From positions 1 to 13,850 of the forward strand of contig DAOVBF010000004.1 in NCBI GenBank assembly GCA_030673955.1: DNA of 13,850 nt. Direction: 5' to 3'. The position numbers and the translations under genes were made by a program. Source of the DNA: Deltaproteobacteria bacterium. GTDB taxonomy: Bacteria; Myxococcota_A; UBA9160; SZUA-336. The stretch's first letter is position 1. Each line of letters begins with the position of its first letter. The notes beneath the pieces were generated by a model. That model ran no database searches and was not told the DNA's origin. It saw only the letters and a program-made list of their open reading frames with translations. This document shows, in pieces, positions 7,709 through 13,676 of the stretch.

Positions 7709-7735
7709 GGCACGGAGTCAAGTGTTCCCCGTGCC
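7709..7735. repeat. Inverted repeat in the XRE gene leader
   Basis: GGCACGG (7709-7715) and CCGTGCC (7729-7735) are perfect 7-bp arms around a 13-nt loop. It lies just downstream of the predicted transcription start, so it could be an operator for the adjacent HTH protein or an RNA hairpin. There is no T-tract, so it is not a standard terminator. Confidence 0.45.
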
Positions 7736-7838
7736 AACCTGTGTTCCGGGCTCGAGGCCGAACGCGGAACGGAATGGGACCAGCTTTTCAGTCTTAGTCC
7801 AGTTTGAACTAACGCACCTGCACCCCGCATCTGCTCCC

Positions 7839-7884
7839 GCAGCTTCGTGGCAGAGCAGCTTCTGGGAGAGCAGCTTCAAGGAAG
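7839..7884 (+). repeat. Three tandem 15-16-nt direct repeats before the XRE gene
   Basis: GCAGCTTC occurs at 7839-7846, 7855-7862 and 7870-7877, with periods of 16 and 15 nt. Each copy is followed by a purine-rich GG(N)AG(A) tail: GTGGCAGA, TGGGAGA and AAGGAAG. The tail of the third unit leads into the SD of the HTH gene. Confidence 0.6.
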
Positions 7885-7894
7885 GAAACTGAAA

Positions 7895-8179
7895 ATGGCA
7901 ACACGGAAGCGCAAGGCGAGCAGAAACCAAAAGACGACTCGGGTACCCAGGAGCGCATTGGACCGACACAAGCGACAGATCCAGGTCCGACTTTCTCAGA
8001 TTCGAGGGAACCGATCCCAGCGTTCCTTCGCGCGCGAGCTGGGCGTTTTCCAGCAAAACGTCAACCGCTACGAGAACGGCACGACGCCACACGCCGACTT
8101 CCTGATCACCCTGGCGTTGCAGGAAAAAGTCTCCCTCGACTGGCTCCTCCTCGGTCGCGGTCGTCCGCGGCGACGCTGA
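7895..8179 (+). CDS. Small XRE / phage-repressor-like HTH DNA-binding protein
   Basis: 94 aa. A strongly basic N-terminal tail (~1-28) precedes an XRE-type helix-turn-helix domain (~29-88). Helices 2 and 3 are SQRSFARELG and VFQQNVNRYENGTTP, with the usual RYENG after the recognition helix. The end, VSLDWLLLGRG, resembles the CI-repressor HTH family, whose domain often ends in SLDWLLTG. There is no peptidase or ligand domain, so it is a bare DNA-binding module, plausibly autoregulatory. The start at 7895 is preferred for its SD (AGGA, 8-nt spacing); a GTG at 7847 would add 16 residues encoded by the direct repeats. It does not share an operon with a toxin or phage gene here. Target genes are unknown. 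Confidence 0.85.
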   Translation: MATRKRKASRNQKTTRVPRSALDRHKRQIQVRLSQIRGNRSQRSFARELGVFQQNVNRYENGTTPHADFLITLALQEKVSLDWLLLGRGRPRRR

Positions 8180-8255
8180 GGCTTCCCCGGCGAAAGAAAT
8201 TCCCCAAGGAGGGAAGTCCGCTTCCAGTGAGGGCGCTTCGCTGCGCGTTCGTGTA

Positions 8256-8276
8256 CTTGCGCCTTCCGGGCGCAAG
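8256..8276 (+). terminator. Strong hairpin downstream of the XRE gene, possible terminator without U-tract
   Basis: CTTGCGCC (8256-8263) and GGCGCAAG (8269-8276) form a perfect 8-bp stem with a TTCCG loop, 76 nt after the XRE stop. No run of T follows (CCCCGCGCC), so intrinsic termination is uncertain; it may instead stabilise the mRNA end. Confidence 0.4.
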
Positions 8277-8331
8277 CCCCCGCGCCGTAAGCTGAAAGCG
8301 ACCGCGCCAGGACAAGCGGCACGCTTCTTGT

Positions 8332-8370
8332 AGCTCCTCTCACTGCTAACGCGGTACGCGCAGAGGAGCT
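8332..8370 (+). promoter_or_regulatory. Inverted repeat that contains the ribosome-binding site of the DUF5658-like gene
   Basis: AGCTCCTCT (8332-8340) and AGAGGAGCT (8362-8370) are perfect 9-bp arms around 21 nt. Inside the loop CGCG-GTA-CGCG (8350-8360) can make a nested hairpin. The 3' arm holds the strong SD GAGGAG (8363-8368), six nt before the ATG at 8375, so folding would hide the SD. This is what the sequence shows; that it regulates translation is inference. Confidence 0.55.
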
Positions 8371-8374
8371 CCGA

Positions 8375-8698
8375 ATGCGGTTCCTGCTCGGTGGCCTGGT
8401 CCTGCTGTTCAACCTGCTGGACAACACGACCACTTTTCTATGCCTGAACGCAACAGTTCCGGGCTTCAAGGTCATCGAAGCGAATCCCTTTGCGCGATGG
8501 CTGTTCGATGTCTTCGGGCTCGTGGAGGGGCTCGCTCTCGAGACCCTGCTCACGTGCATCGCCGTCGGCTTTCTGGTCTTCACCCGGCGCCTCCCCCCTC
8601 GGATCAAGCTCGCCCTGCTCAGCGTGCTCGTCATACTCCCGGCCTGGGCGGTGGTGAACAACCTGAACGTCATGAAGACCATCGGCGTGGTGCTGTAG
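8375..8698 (+). CDS. Small DUF5658-like integral membrane protein
   Basis: 107 aa with about three membrane segments (~3-22, ~50-70, ~77-95). The first helix carries FNLLDNTTT, with Asp16 inside the hydrophobic segment, followed by an EANPFARWL motif (35-43). Asp in TM1 and EANP after it are what I recall of the DUF5658 family of small membrane proteins, whose function is unknown. The start is secure: ATG with SD GAGGAG at 6-nt spacing. That SD sits in an inverted repeat. The transglycosylase gene begins 3 nt after its stop and in the same frame, so the two are co-transcribed and perhaps translationally coupled. No function is assigned. Confidence 0.83.
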   Translation: MRFLLGGLVLLFNLLDNTTTFLCLNATVPGFKVIEANPFARWLFDVFGLVEGLALETLLTCIAVGFLVFTRRLPPRIKLALLSVLVILPAWAVVNNLNVMKTIGVVL

Positions 8699-8701
8699 AC
8701 C

Positions 8702-9316
8702 GTGAGGCGCGCGCTGCTCAAATGGCTGGCCTTCTTCTCCCTCTGTTGCGGACTCTCCTGCGCGCTCTGGAGCCCGCCCGGCCCACACGCGGAGCTCCCG
8801 CCTGTTTCCAGCGTCCCAGACGACGACTCCCCGTTCGGACCCGGCGCGGTGGAATGGGTGCAGGCGCGGTTCGTGCTCTACCAGACCGGCCTGGCCCCCT
8901 TTGAGGTTCGCCGGGTCGCCGAAACGATCATCGCGGAGTCGGAGCGGCTGGGTCTCAGGCCCGAGCTCGTGCTAGCGGTGATCTACACGGAAAGCGCCTT
9001 CCACGCCTTCGCCCGCTCGCCGGTGGGAGCTTTGGGTCTCATGCAGATCATGCCGGAGACGGGCCGAATGCTGGCCGGGGAGCTCGGGATCGAGTGGCGA
9101 GGCCCGGAGACACTCTTCGATCCCGTGATTAATATACGCCTGGGCACACGTTACCTCGCCCTCATGCACAGCAAGTACGCGAACTGGGACCGCGCTCTCG
9201 CGGCTTATAACTGGGGACCGAGGCGCATCGACCGTCGGCTCGAGTCAGGCCGCTCCCTCCCGAGTGGCTACGTGCGCCGGGTCACGGCCCAGCTTCAATC
9301 ACCGCGTACTCACTGA
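8702..9316 (+). CDS. Small lytic transglycosylase (SLT / LT family 1 domain)
   Basis: 204 aa. The N-terminus is a signal sequence (hydrophobic ~5-22, with Cys15, 16 and 20). Cys20 in GLSC could be a lipobox cysteine but does not match it well, so lipoprotein or plain exported protein are both open. The SLT domain covers ~68-200: catalytic Glu97 in YTESAF, GALGLMQIMPET (109-120), NIRLGTRYL (144-152) and AAYNWGP (167-173). Such enzymes cleave the MurNAc-GlcNAc bond of peptidoglycan, leaving 1,6-anhydroMurNAc ends, in the periplasm. GTG start with a weak SD, 3 nt after the preceding gene. It converges with dacB, their ends overlapping by 7 bp. It sits next to PBP4 and MurNAc recycling genes, which supports a cell-wall turnover role. 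Confidence 0.93.
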   Translation: MRRALLKWLAFFSLCCGLSCALWSPPGPHAELPPVSSVPDDDSPFGPGAVEWVQARFVLYQTGLAPFEVRRVAETIIAESERLGLRPELVLAVIYTESAFHAFARSPVGALGLMQIMPETGRMLAGELGIEWRGPETLFDPVINIRLGTRYLALMHSKYANWDRALAAYNWGPRRIDRRLESGRSLPSGYVRRVTAQLQSPRTH

Positions 9317-10776
9317 GCGAGTCGAGCCTCCTCCGTAGCGAGCTCGCCGACAAAAGCATCGATGGCAGCATCCACATCTGCCTCATTCCCGCGCGCGCCG
9401 TTCACGAGTATCGAGAAGACGAGCCACTCCTCTCCCCGCGGGAGCAAGCCGCTCAAGGATGCAACGTGGCGAAGGTGACCCGTTTTTCCGCGTACATGCG
9501 TCTCGGCATCGTTCATGCGCTCTTCGAGCGTTCCGTCGAGCCCGCTGAGCGGGAGCGATGCGATGAACTCCGGGCCCGAGTCGAAGCGCAGCACCGCGTC
9601 GCGAACGATGCGCGCCAGCATCGCGGCTGAAATGCGGTTACGAGGCGAGAGGCCCGATCCATCGACGATCAGCGGCTGCGGCCCATCGATTCCGATGTGG
9701 CGCAGGTGCGACTGGATCACACGGATTCCCTTCTGCCAGCTTCCCGGCGGGCCGTGAACGTCGGCTCCGAGGGCCTTGGTTAGCTGTGCCGCGATGAAGT
9801 TATTGCTGAACTTGTTGAGCTTCCCGACGATCTGGCCAAGCGGCTCGCCCTCGAAGCGCAGGAGCTCCCGCGCCGACTCGGGCAAGCGTCCGAGACGAAT
9901 CGGGCCCGACACGCGTACTCCCTGGGTCTCGAGCTGGGTTCGCAACAGCGAGGCGGCGTAATGCTCGGGCATGGAGACCGCACGCCAGAAGGTCTTGGGT
10001 TCCCGCCCGAGCGGAAACACCCCACGCAGGCGCACACGCTCGCCGGAGCCATCCGGAAGACGTTCCAGCTCGAGCTGCAGAGGACCCGGCTGAGCCAGCG
10101 TGAGCACATCCGACCGGATCCGGAAGTACGGCGTAAAAGGCGCCACGCTCACGGCGGCGGGCCGCCCCAGCTCACGCGCCGCGTTGACCTCGATTCGGAA
10201 GCTCGAGTAGTTCGCAGCCAACGCGCTGGTGGGCGCGTGGTAAGCGCGCGAGGAGACCGGCTCCCAGTCCGGATGGAACCGGAGCGAGTCAAAGTAGGTC
10301 GCGTCTATACCGATCCCGCCGCGAACCTGCGAGATGCCGCGCAGGCGGATCGCTTCGGCCAGCTTCCACAGGCTCTCGGAGACGAGACTCGGATCCCCGC
10401 GTCCCTGGAGCCAGAGCGCCCCGGCGAGTACGCCCTCTTTGTCGATCGGGCCATCTACGAGGACCGGAGTCTCGAAGCGATGCGCGGGACCCCAATGCGC
10501 CAGAGCGGTCGCGGCGACGAGGAGCTTCTGATTGGAGGCCGGCACCAGGAGCTGATCGGAGCTCTGCCCGAGAACACGCTCCCCCGTCTTGAGGGTGGTC
10601 ACCACGACACCGACCCGTGCACCCCGCAGGGCGGGCGCCCGGAGCAAACTCTGCAGCGCCCCTTCCGCGTCTGACGTCGCATCCCCGCGCGCCACGACAG
10701 CGAAAGCGAGCCCGGCTGAGAGCAGGAGGAGCGGCCATGCCTTCATCGCGCAGCGAACGGTAGGGGACCCAGACAT
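9310..10776 (-). CDS. dacB: D-alanyl-D-alanine carboxypeptidase/endopeptidase, PBP4 (DacB, peptidase S13) type
   Basis: 488 aa. A signal sequence covers ~11-30, cleaved near ARGDA. All three penicillin-binding motifs are present: SNQK (81-84; nucleophile Ser81, Lys84), SNN (324-326) and KTG (431-433, in VRGKTGHL). The PBP4 hallmarks VDGSGLSPRNR (371-381) and a long insert domain between SxxK and SxN are also present. It removes terminal D-Ala and can cut cross-links in the periplasm. The start is not certain: ATG 10776 has GGA/GAAGG close upstream; ATG 10746 gives a tighter signal peptide (MKAWPLLLL) but has no SD. The frame stays open to 11202 only as antisense of amgK. It is divergent from amgK across 78 bp, in which I find no convincing promoter. 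Confidence 0.93.
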   Translation of the reverse strand: MSGSPTVRCAMKAWPLLLLSAGLAFAVVARGDATSDAEGALQSLLRAPALRGARVGVVVTTLKTGERVLGQSSDQLLVPASNQKLLVAATALAHWGPAHRFETPVLVDGPIDKEGVLAGALWLQGRGDPSLVSESLWKLAEAIRLRGISQVRGGIGIDATYFDSLRFHPDWEPVSSRAYHAPTSALAANYSSFRIEVNAARELGRPAAVSVAPFTPYFRIRSDVLTLAQPGPLQLELERLPDGSGERVRLRGVFPLGREPKTFWRAVSMPEHYAASLLRTQLETQGVRVSGPIRLGRLPESARELLRFEGEPLGQIVGKLNKFSNNFIAAQLTKALGADVHGPPGSWQKGIRVIQSHLRHIGIDGPQPLIVDGSGLSPRNRISAAMLARIVRDAVLRFDSGPEFIASLPLSGLDGTLEERMNDAETHVRGKTGHLRHVASLSGLLPRGEEWLVFSILVNGARGNEADVDAAIDAFVGELATEEARLAQ

Positions 10777-10854
10777 CCTTCGTCCACTAATAAGCAGCCC
10801 ACGCGCGACCGCGCACCGCTTGCACTTTCCGGGCGGCTCGCCATCCTGCATCCC

Positions 10855-11856
10855 ATGGGGGGAAGCGGCTGCGGCGAGAGCCAGCCTGTGCCGACACGTG
10901 CAGGGTCCTGGATCGAAGCCTGCTGCCAATCCAGGGCGGTCGCCCTCGAGCCGTTGGCTGCTGGCGCCGGCGCCCGTCGCTACGCCCGGGTACATCTCGC
11001 CAACGGCACGACCGTGGTCTGGATGCACGCGATCCCCGAGGACCCCGAGATTCTCCCCGCCGCACTGCGTGCACCCAGCGCGGACCTTCCCTTCGTGACG
11101 GTCACCGAGATTCTTGCCGAGCAGGGCTTGCCCGTTCCCCAGATCTACGGGGTGCAGCGCGACGAGCGCTGGATCTTGGTCGAGGACTTGGGGGACCGGC
11201 ACATCTCCGACCTTCCTCAGCCGCAGCGTCTCGACCGCCAGAAGGAGGCCATCGAGCTACTCGCTCGGGTGCACACGATGCCACGCGGAGAGACCCTGCC
11301 CTTCACACGTCACTTCGACGAGGAGTGGATACGCTTCGAGCTGGCTCACTTCCTGAAACACGGCGTGTCCGAGGCGTTTCGAGAGCCCCTGACCGCCGGT
11401 CTTGAAGAGCTGGCCCGCCTGATTGCTCGCCTGCCTCGCGCGCTCTGCCTGCGCGACTTCCAGAGCCAGAATCTCATGGTCGATCCCAGCGGGAAGCTTC
11501 GAATTCTCGACTACCAGGACGCCCTGTTGGCGCCCCCGGAGCTCGACCTAGCCGCCCTACTCTACGATTCCTACAGCGAGATCTCGGACGAAGACCGTCA
11601 CTCGCTGCTGGAGCGCTACGCGAAGCGGCGTGGCGACGCGCCGGGAGCGAGGGCCCTAGCCCTTCTCGTTATTCAAAGAAAATGCAAAGATTTCGCGCGC
11701 TTCCGATATCTGGCTCGCGTGAAACATGATGTTCGCTTTACGCGCTATGAAAGGTCCGCCCGCCAGGCCGTGCTCTCCGCCCTGCCATCACTGCCGGCCG
11801 AGCTCGGCGGGTTCGGACAGACTCTGGCGGAAGCGCTGGGCGAGGTTCCGGCATGA
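10855..11856 (+). CDS. amgK: AmgK-type N-acetylmuramate/N-acetylglucosamine anomeric kinase (APH-fold phosphotransferase)
   Basis: 333 aa, right for AmgK. It phosphorylates MurNAc at C1 in the cytosol, the first step of the pathway that salvages cell-wall MurNAc without de novo MurA/MurB. Seen: ARRYARVHLANG near the N-terminus (AmgK/ChoK-like GDAS..RYxR region), ILVEDLGD (107-114), the catalytic loop CLRDFQSQNLM with Asp201 and Asn206, and the metal-binding ILDYQDAL with Asp219. The loop has Leu where most members have His (HRD). The assignment is strengthened by the overlapping nucleotidyltransferase gene (ATGA at 11853-11856). The start is uncertain: ATG 10855 lacks a clear SD; GTG 10888 would trim 11 residues. 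Substrate is inferred from family and context. Confidence 0.85.
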   Translation: MGGSGCGESQPVPTRAGSWIEACCQSRAVALEPLAAGAGARRYARVHLANGTTVVWMHAIPEDPEILPAALRAPSADLPFVTVTEILAEQGLPVPQIYGVQRDERWILVEDLGDRHISDLPQPQRLDRQKEAIELLARVHTMPRGETLPFTRHFDEEWIRFELAHFLKHGVSEAFREPLTAGLEELARLIARLPRALCLRDFQSQNLMVDPSGKLRILDYQDALLAPPELDLAALLYDSYSEISDEDRHSLLERYAKRRGDAPGARALALLVIQRKCKDFARFRYLARVKHDVRFTRYERSARQAVLSALPSLPAELGGFGQTLAEALGEVPA

Positions 11857-12833
11857 AGGCGATGCTGCTCGCTGCCGGGCGCGGTGTCCGAATGGCGCCT
11901 CTGACCCCGCGCTGGTCCAAAGCCACCCTGCCCGTGCTCGATCAACCGCTCGTGCTGCGGCTCGTGCGGAGCCTGGCGGCACAGGGTGTTCAGTCCGTCG
12001 TGGTGAACGCGTATCAGAACGCCGACCGACTTCGCGAGGCCCTGCGCGCGGCACCGATCCCGGTGGAGGTTTCGCTCGAGCCGGAGCTGCGGGGAAGCGG
12101 CGGTGGGATCCTCCAGGCACGCCCCTTCTTGGAGGGCTCCTCGCCTTTCCTCGTGCTGAACGCAGATATGTGCATCGATGTCGATCTCGCCGACCTGCTG
12201 CGGGCCCACGTGGGCGGGGGCGCGATGGCGACGCTCGCGTTGCGCGATGATCCGAGGAATCGGGAGTTCGGCACAATCGGCTACGCTGAGGGCGGTGTGG
12301 TCTGCCGGATCGCAGATCGGCTGGACCGGGGCTTCGAGACAGGCTGTGGCCTCTTTACCGGGGTCCATGTGATGCAGCCGGCGATCTTCGATCACATGCC
12401 GGACCGTCCGGAGTTCGACATCGTACGCGACGTGTACATCCCGTGGCTCCACGCGGGTGAGCGCATCGGCACCTGGCTCCAGCCACAGGACGCGACCTGG
12501 TGGCCCGTGGGCTGCCCGCGCGAGCTCCTGGACGCTAACCTGAGAGCGCTCGAGCAGACCCTGGAAGCCCAGCCCGATCGGCCCGACGACATCCTTGCGG
12601 CCGAGGATGCAAGGATCGAGGGAAAGCTGCGGGGGCCAGCCTGGGTCGGCGCGGGAGCACATATCCCGCCCGATGCGCACGTCGGCCCCTGGGTAGTGAT
12701 CGGAGCTCATGCACGCGTCCCAAGCGCGGGGCGAGTGGAGGAGAGCCTGCTGCTGCCGGCGTCGCAGCCGCGTGCGCAGGAGCCCCTCCGACGCGCCATC
12801 GGTTTCGGGGAGGAGGTCTGGATGGATGGTTGA
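11853..12833 (+). CDS. murU: MurU-like sugar-1-phosphate uridylyltransferase with C-terminal extension
   Basis: 326 aa. Nucleotidyltransferase domain (~1-235): MLLAAGRGVRMAPLTPR...SKATLPVLDQPL is the NTP-binding signature, GSGGGILQA (81-89) matches the MurU-style (T/S)GGGI, and NADMCIDVD carries the metal-binding Asp105. With AmgK it would convert MurNAc-1-P to UDP-MurNAc. Pseudomonas MurU is only about 220 aa; here ~90 extra residues follow, part of which (IEGKLRGPAWVGAGAHIPPDAHVGPWVVIG, about 255-284) looks like a short left-handed beta-helix of hexapeptide repeats. It overlaps amgK by 4 bp and the next gene by 8 bp. An NDP-sugar synthase acting on another sugar is the main alternative. Confidence 0.83.
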   Translation: MKAMLLAAGRGVRMAPLTPRWSKATLPVLDQPLVLRLVRSLAAQGVQSVVVNAYQNADRLREALRAAPIPVEVSLEPELRGSGGGILQARPFLEGSSPFLVLNADMCIDVDLADLLRAHVGGGAMATLALRDDPRNREFGTIGYAEGGVVCRIADRLDRGFETGCGLFTGVHVMQPAIFDHMPDRPEFDIVRDVYIPWLHAGERIGTWLQPQDATWWPVGCPRELLDANLRALEQTLEAQPDRPDDILAAEDARIEGKLRGPAWVGAGAHIPPDAHVGPWVVIGAHARVPSAGRVEESLLLPASQPRAQEPLRRAIGFGEEVWMDG

Positions 12834-13557
12834 GGTGCTCTTCGTCGGAACCGGGGATGCGTTCGGTAGCGGCGGGCGCCGAAACAGCGCCGTCCTGCTC
12901 CGCGAACGCAACCACACCCTGCTGCTCGACTGCGGACCCAGCACGTTGCTCGGTCTCAAGGAGCTCGGGGTCGATCCGCTGGAGATCGACGCCGTCGCCA
13001 TCAGCCACTTTCATGGCGATCACGTGGCGGGCCTGCCCTTTCTGATGCTCGACTACATCTACGAGAATCGGCGCGAGAGGGACCTGCGCATCCTGGGCCC
13101 CCCGGGGATCCAGGCGCGCATCGAGCTGGTGGCTCGGAGCTTCGAGTACCCGAGCGAGGACTGGCCCTTCCCCGTTTCCTTCTCCGAGTTCGACTGCAAC
13201 GCGGTGTTCTCGGACGGGGCATTCAAGCTCAGACCGTTCCCGGCGCACCATCAGCCCGAGACCTGCCCGCACATGATGCGAGTGGAGACGGGGGGGAAGG
13301 CGATCTTCTTCTCGGGCGACACCGGATGGCACAAGGAGCTCCCGGAGCGTGTGGGCGAGGTCGATCTCTTCATCTGCGAGTCGACGCTCCTCGAGGAGGA
13401 CTTTGAGTATCACCTGAGCTGCAGCCGCCTGCAGAGGGAACGGCAGCGTTTCGATTGCAGGCGCATGCTCCTCACCCATCTCGGGAGCGAGGTCCTCGAC
13501 AACCTCGAGCAGGTGGAGTTCGACATCACCTATGACGGCCTCTCGCTTAGGGTTTAG
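12826..13557 (+). CDS. Metallo-beta-lactamase-fold hydrolase (RNase Z-like)
   Basis: 243 aa. Metal ligands: SHFHGDH (60-66; His61, His63, Asp65, His66), His141 or His142 in PFPAHHQ, Asp165 in FFSGDTGWH and His218 in LLTHLG. The N-terminal VGTGDAFGSGGRRNSA and the overall order resemble the RNase Z/phosphodiesterase branch, though RNase Z itself is usually longer (~300 aa) and carries an exosite arm not seen here. The substrate is unknown; given the operon with amgK-murU a role on a cell-wall sugar intermediate is possible but only inference. The start is ATG 12826 with the strong SD AGGAGG (12811-12816, 9-nt spacing), overlapping the murU stop by 8 bp; the frame is open upstream to 12709 inside murU. 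The last 166 bp recur inverted at 13685-13850. Confidence 0.92.
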   Translation: MVEVLFVGTGDAFGSGGRRNSAVLLRERNHTLLLDCGPSTLLGLKELGVDPLEIDAVAISHFHGDHVAGLPFLMLDYIYENRRERDLRILGPPGIQARIELVARSFEYPSEDWPFPVSFSEFDCNAVFSDGAFKLRPFPAHHQPETCPHMMRVETGGKAIFFSGDTGWHKELPERVGEVDLFICESTLLEEDFEYHLSCSRLQRERQRFDCRRMLLTHLGSEVLDNLEQVEFDITYDGLSLRV

Positions 13558-13590
13558 AAGGGGGACAAAACGGGGACGTTGGTTAAGAAG
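13392..13590 (+). repeat. Left arm of a large imperfect inverted repeat (end of MBL gene plus flank)
   Basis: 13392-13565 pairs base for base with 13850-13677 (coordinates sum to 27242) with four mismatches, at 13491, 13500, 13517 and 13554: 170 of 174 identical. After an asymmetric stretch (12 nt here, 1 nt in the other arm) pairing resumes for 13 bp, GTTGGTTAAGAAG at 13578-13590. The arm includes the last 55 codons and stop of the MBL gene. Confidence 0.97.
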
Positions 13591-13676
13591 TTAAGTTTAA
13601 CTCGTTAGATCACTGGGAGACCGCGGGCCGCTCCGCCTGACCCGCCGCCGGGCGTTACTCGGCTTCTTAACCAACC
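13566..13676. mobile_element. Spacer between the arms with GGGGAC motifs; REP/RAYT-flank-like relic, no transposase
   Basis: The left side reads GGGGAC-AAAAC-GGGGACGTTGG (from 13561), then GTTAAG twice (13582-13587, 13590-13595) with the small palindrome GTTAA-GT-TTAAC (13590-13601). A GC-rich part follows with a possible GCGGG/CCCGC stem (13623-13627 with 13641-13645). The right side ends CTTCTTAACCAAC (13663-13675). From memory, GGGGACGTTGTTAAG-like ends occur beside IS200-like REP-associated transposases in related genomes. No transposase is encoded here, so it is at most a solo relic. Confidence 0.4.

Larger units (their letters stand above)
7437..7894. other. 458-bp gene-free divergent region between rsmD and the XRE gene
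   Basis: No supported coding sequence. From left to right it holds the rsmD leader with its hairpin (7449-7463), GC-rich sequence to ~7545, and a more AT-rich stretch (~7550-7610) in which the rsmD promoter should lie. Only a poor minus-strand candidate is seen there (AATAAT at 7556-7551 without a matching -35). Then come a plus-strand promoter candidate (7661-7689), a dyad (7709-7735) and three short direct repeats (7839-7884). Confidence 0.6.

Noticed and set aside
7713..7738. sigma54 promoter on the minus strand starting TTGGCACG
   Set aside because: The -24-like element is good but the expected TTGC at -12 is absent (ACAC instead), and it faces no nearby minus-strand start.
7847..7894. 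GTG start at 7847 for the XRE gene
   Set aside because: It would translate the direct repeats and lacks an SD; ATG 7895 has a good SD. Kept only as an alternative.
10777..10854. Promoters in the dacB/amgK divergent gap
   Set aside because: TTGCAC at ~10820 has no matching -10 for amgK, and TTATTAG on the minus strand lies too close to the 10776 start and lacks a -35.
10777..11202. N-terminal extension of dacB to 11202
   Set aside because: The extra residues are antisense to amgK and precede an internal signal peptide; an exported enzyme must start at 10776 or 10746.
12709..12825. Upstream start for the MBL gene at 12709
   Set aside because: The added residues are Arg/Cys-rich out-of-frame murU sequence; the ATG at 12826 has AGGAGG at 9 nt and the family's usual N-terminus.
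11745..13001. Minus-strand open frame of 418 codons opposite amgK/murU/MBL
   Set aside because: It is antisense to well-supported genes, has no recognisable domain, and crosses three gene boundaries.
12535..13479. Long minus-strand open frame (314 codons) opposite murU and the MBL gene
   Set aside because: Its product is low-complexity and Arg/Pro/Ala-rich with no domain; the plus strand carries clear motifs, starts and SDs. High-GC antisense frame.
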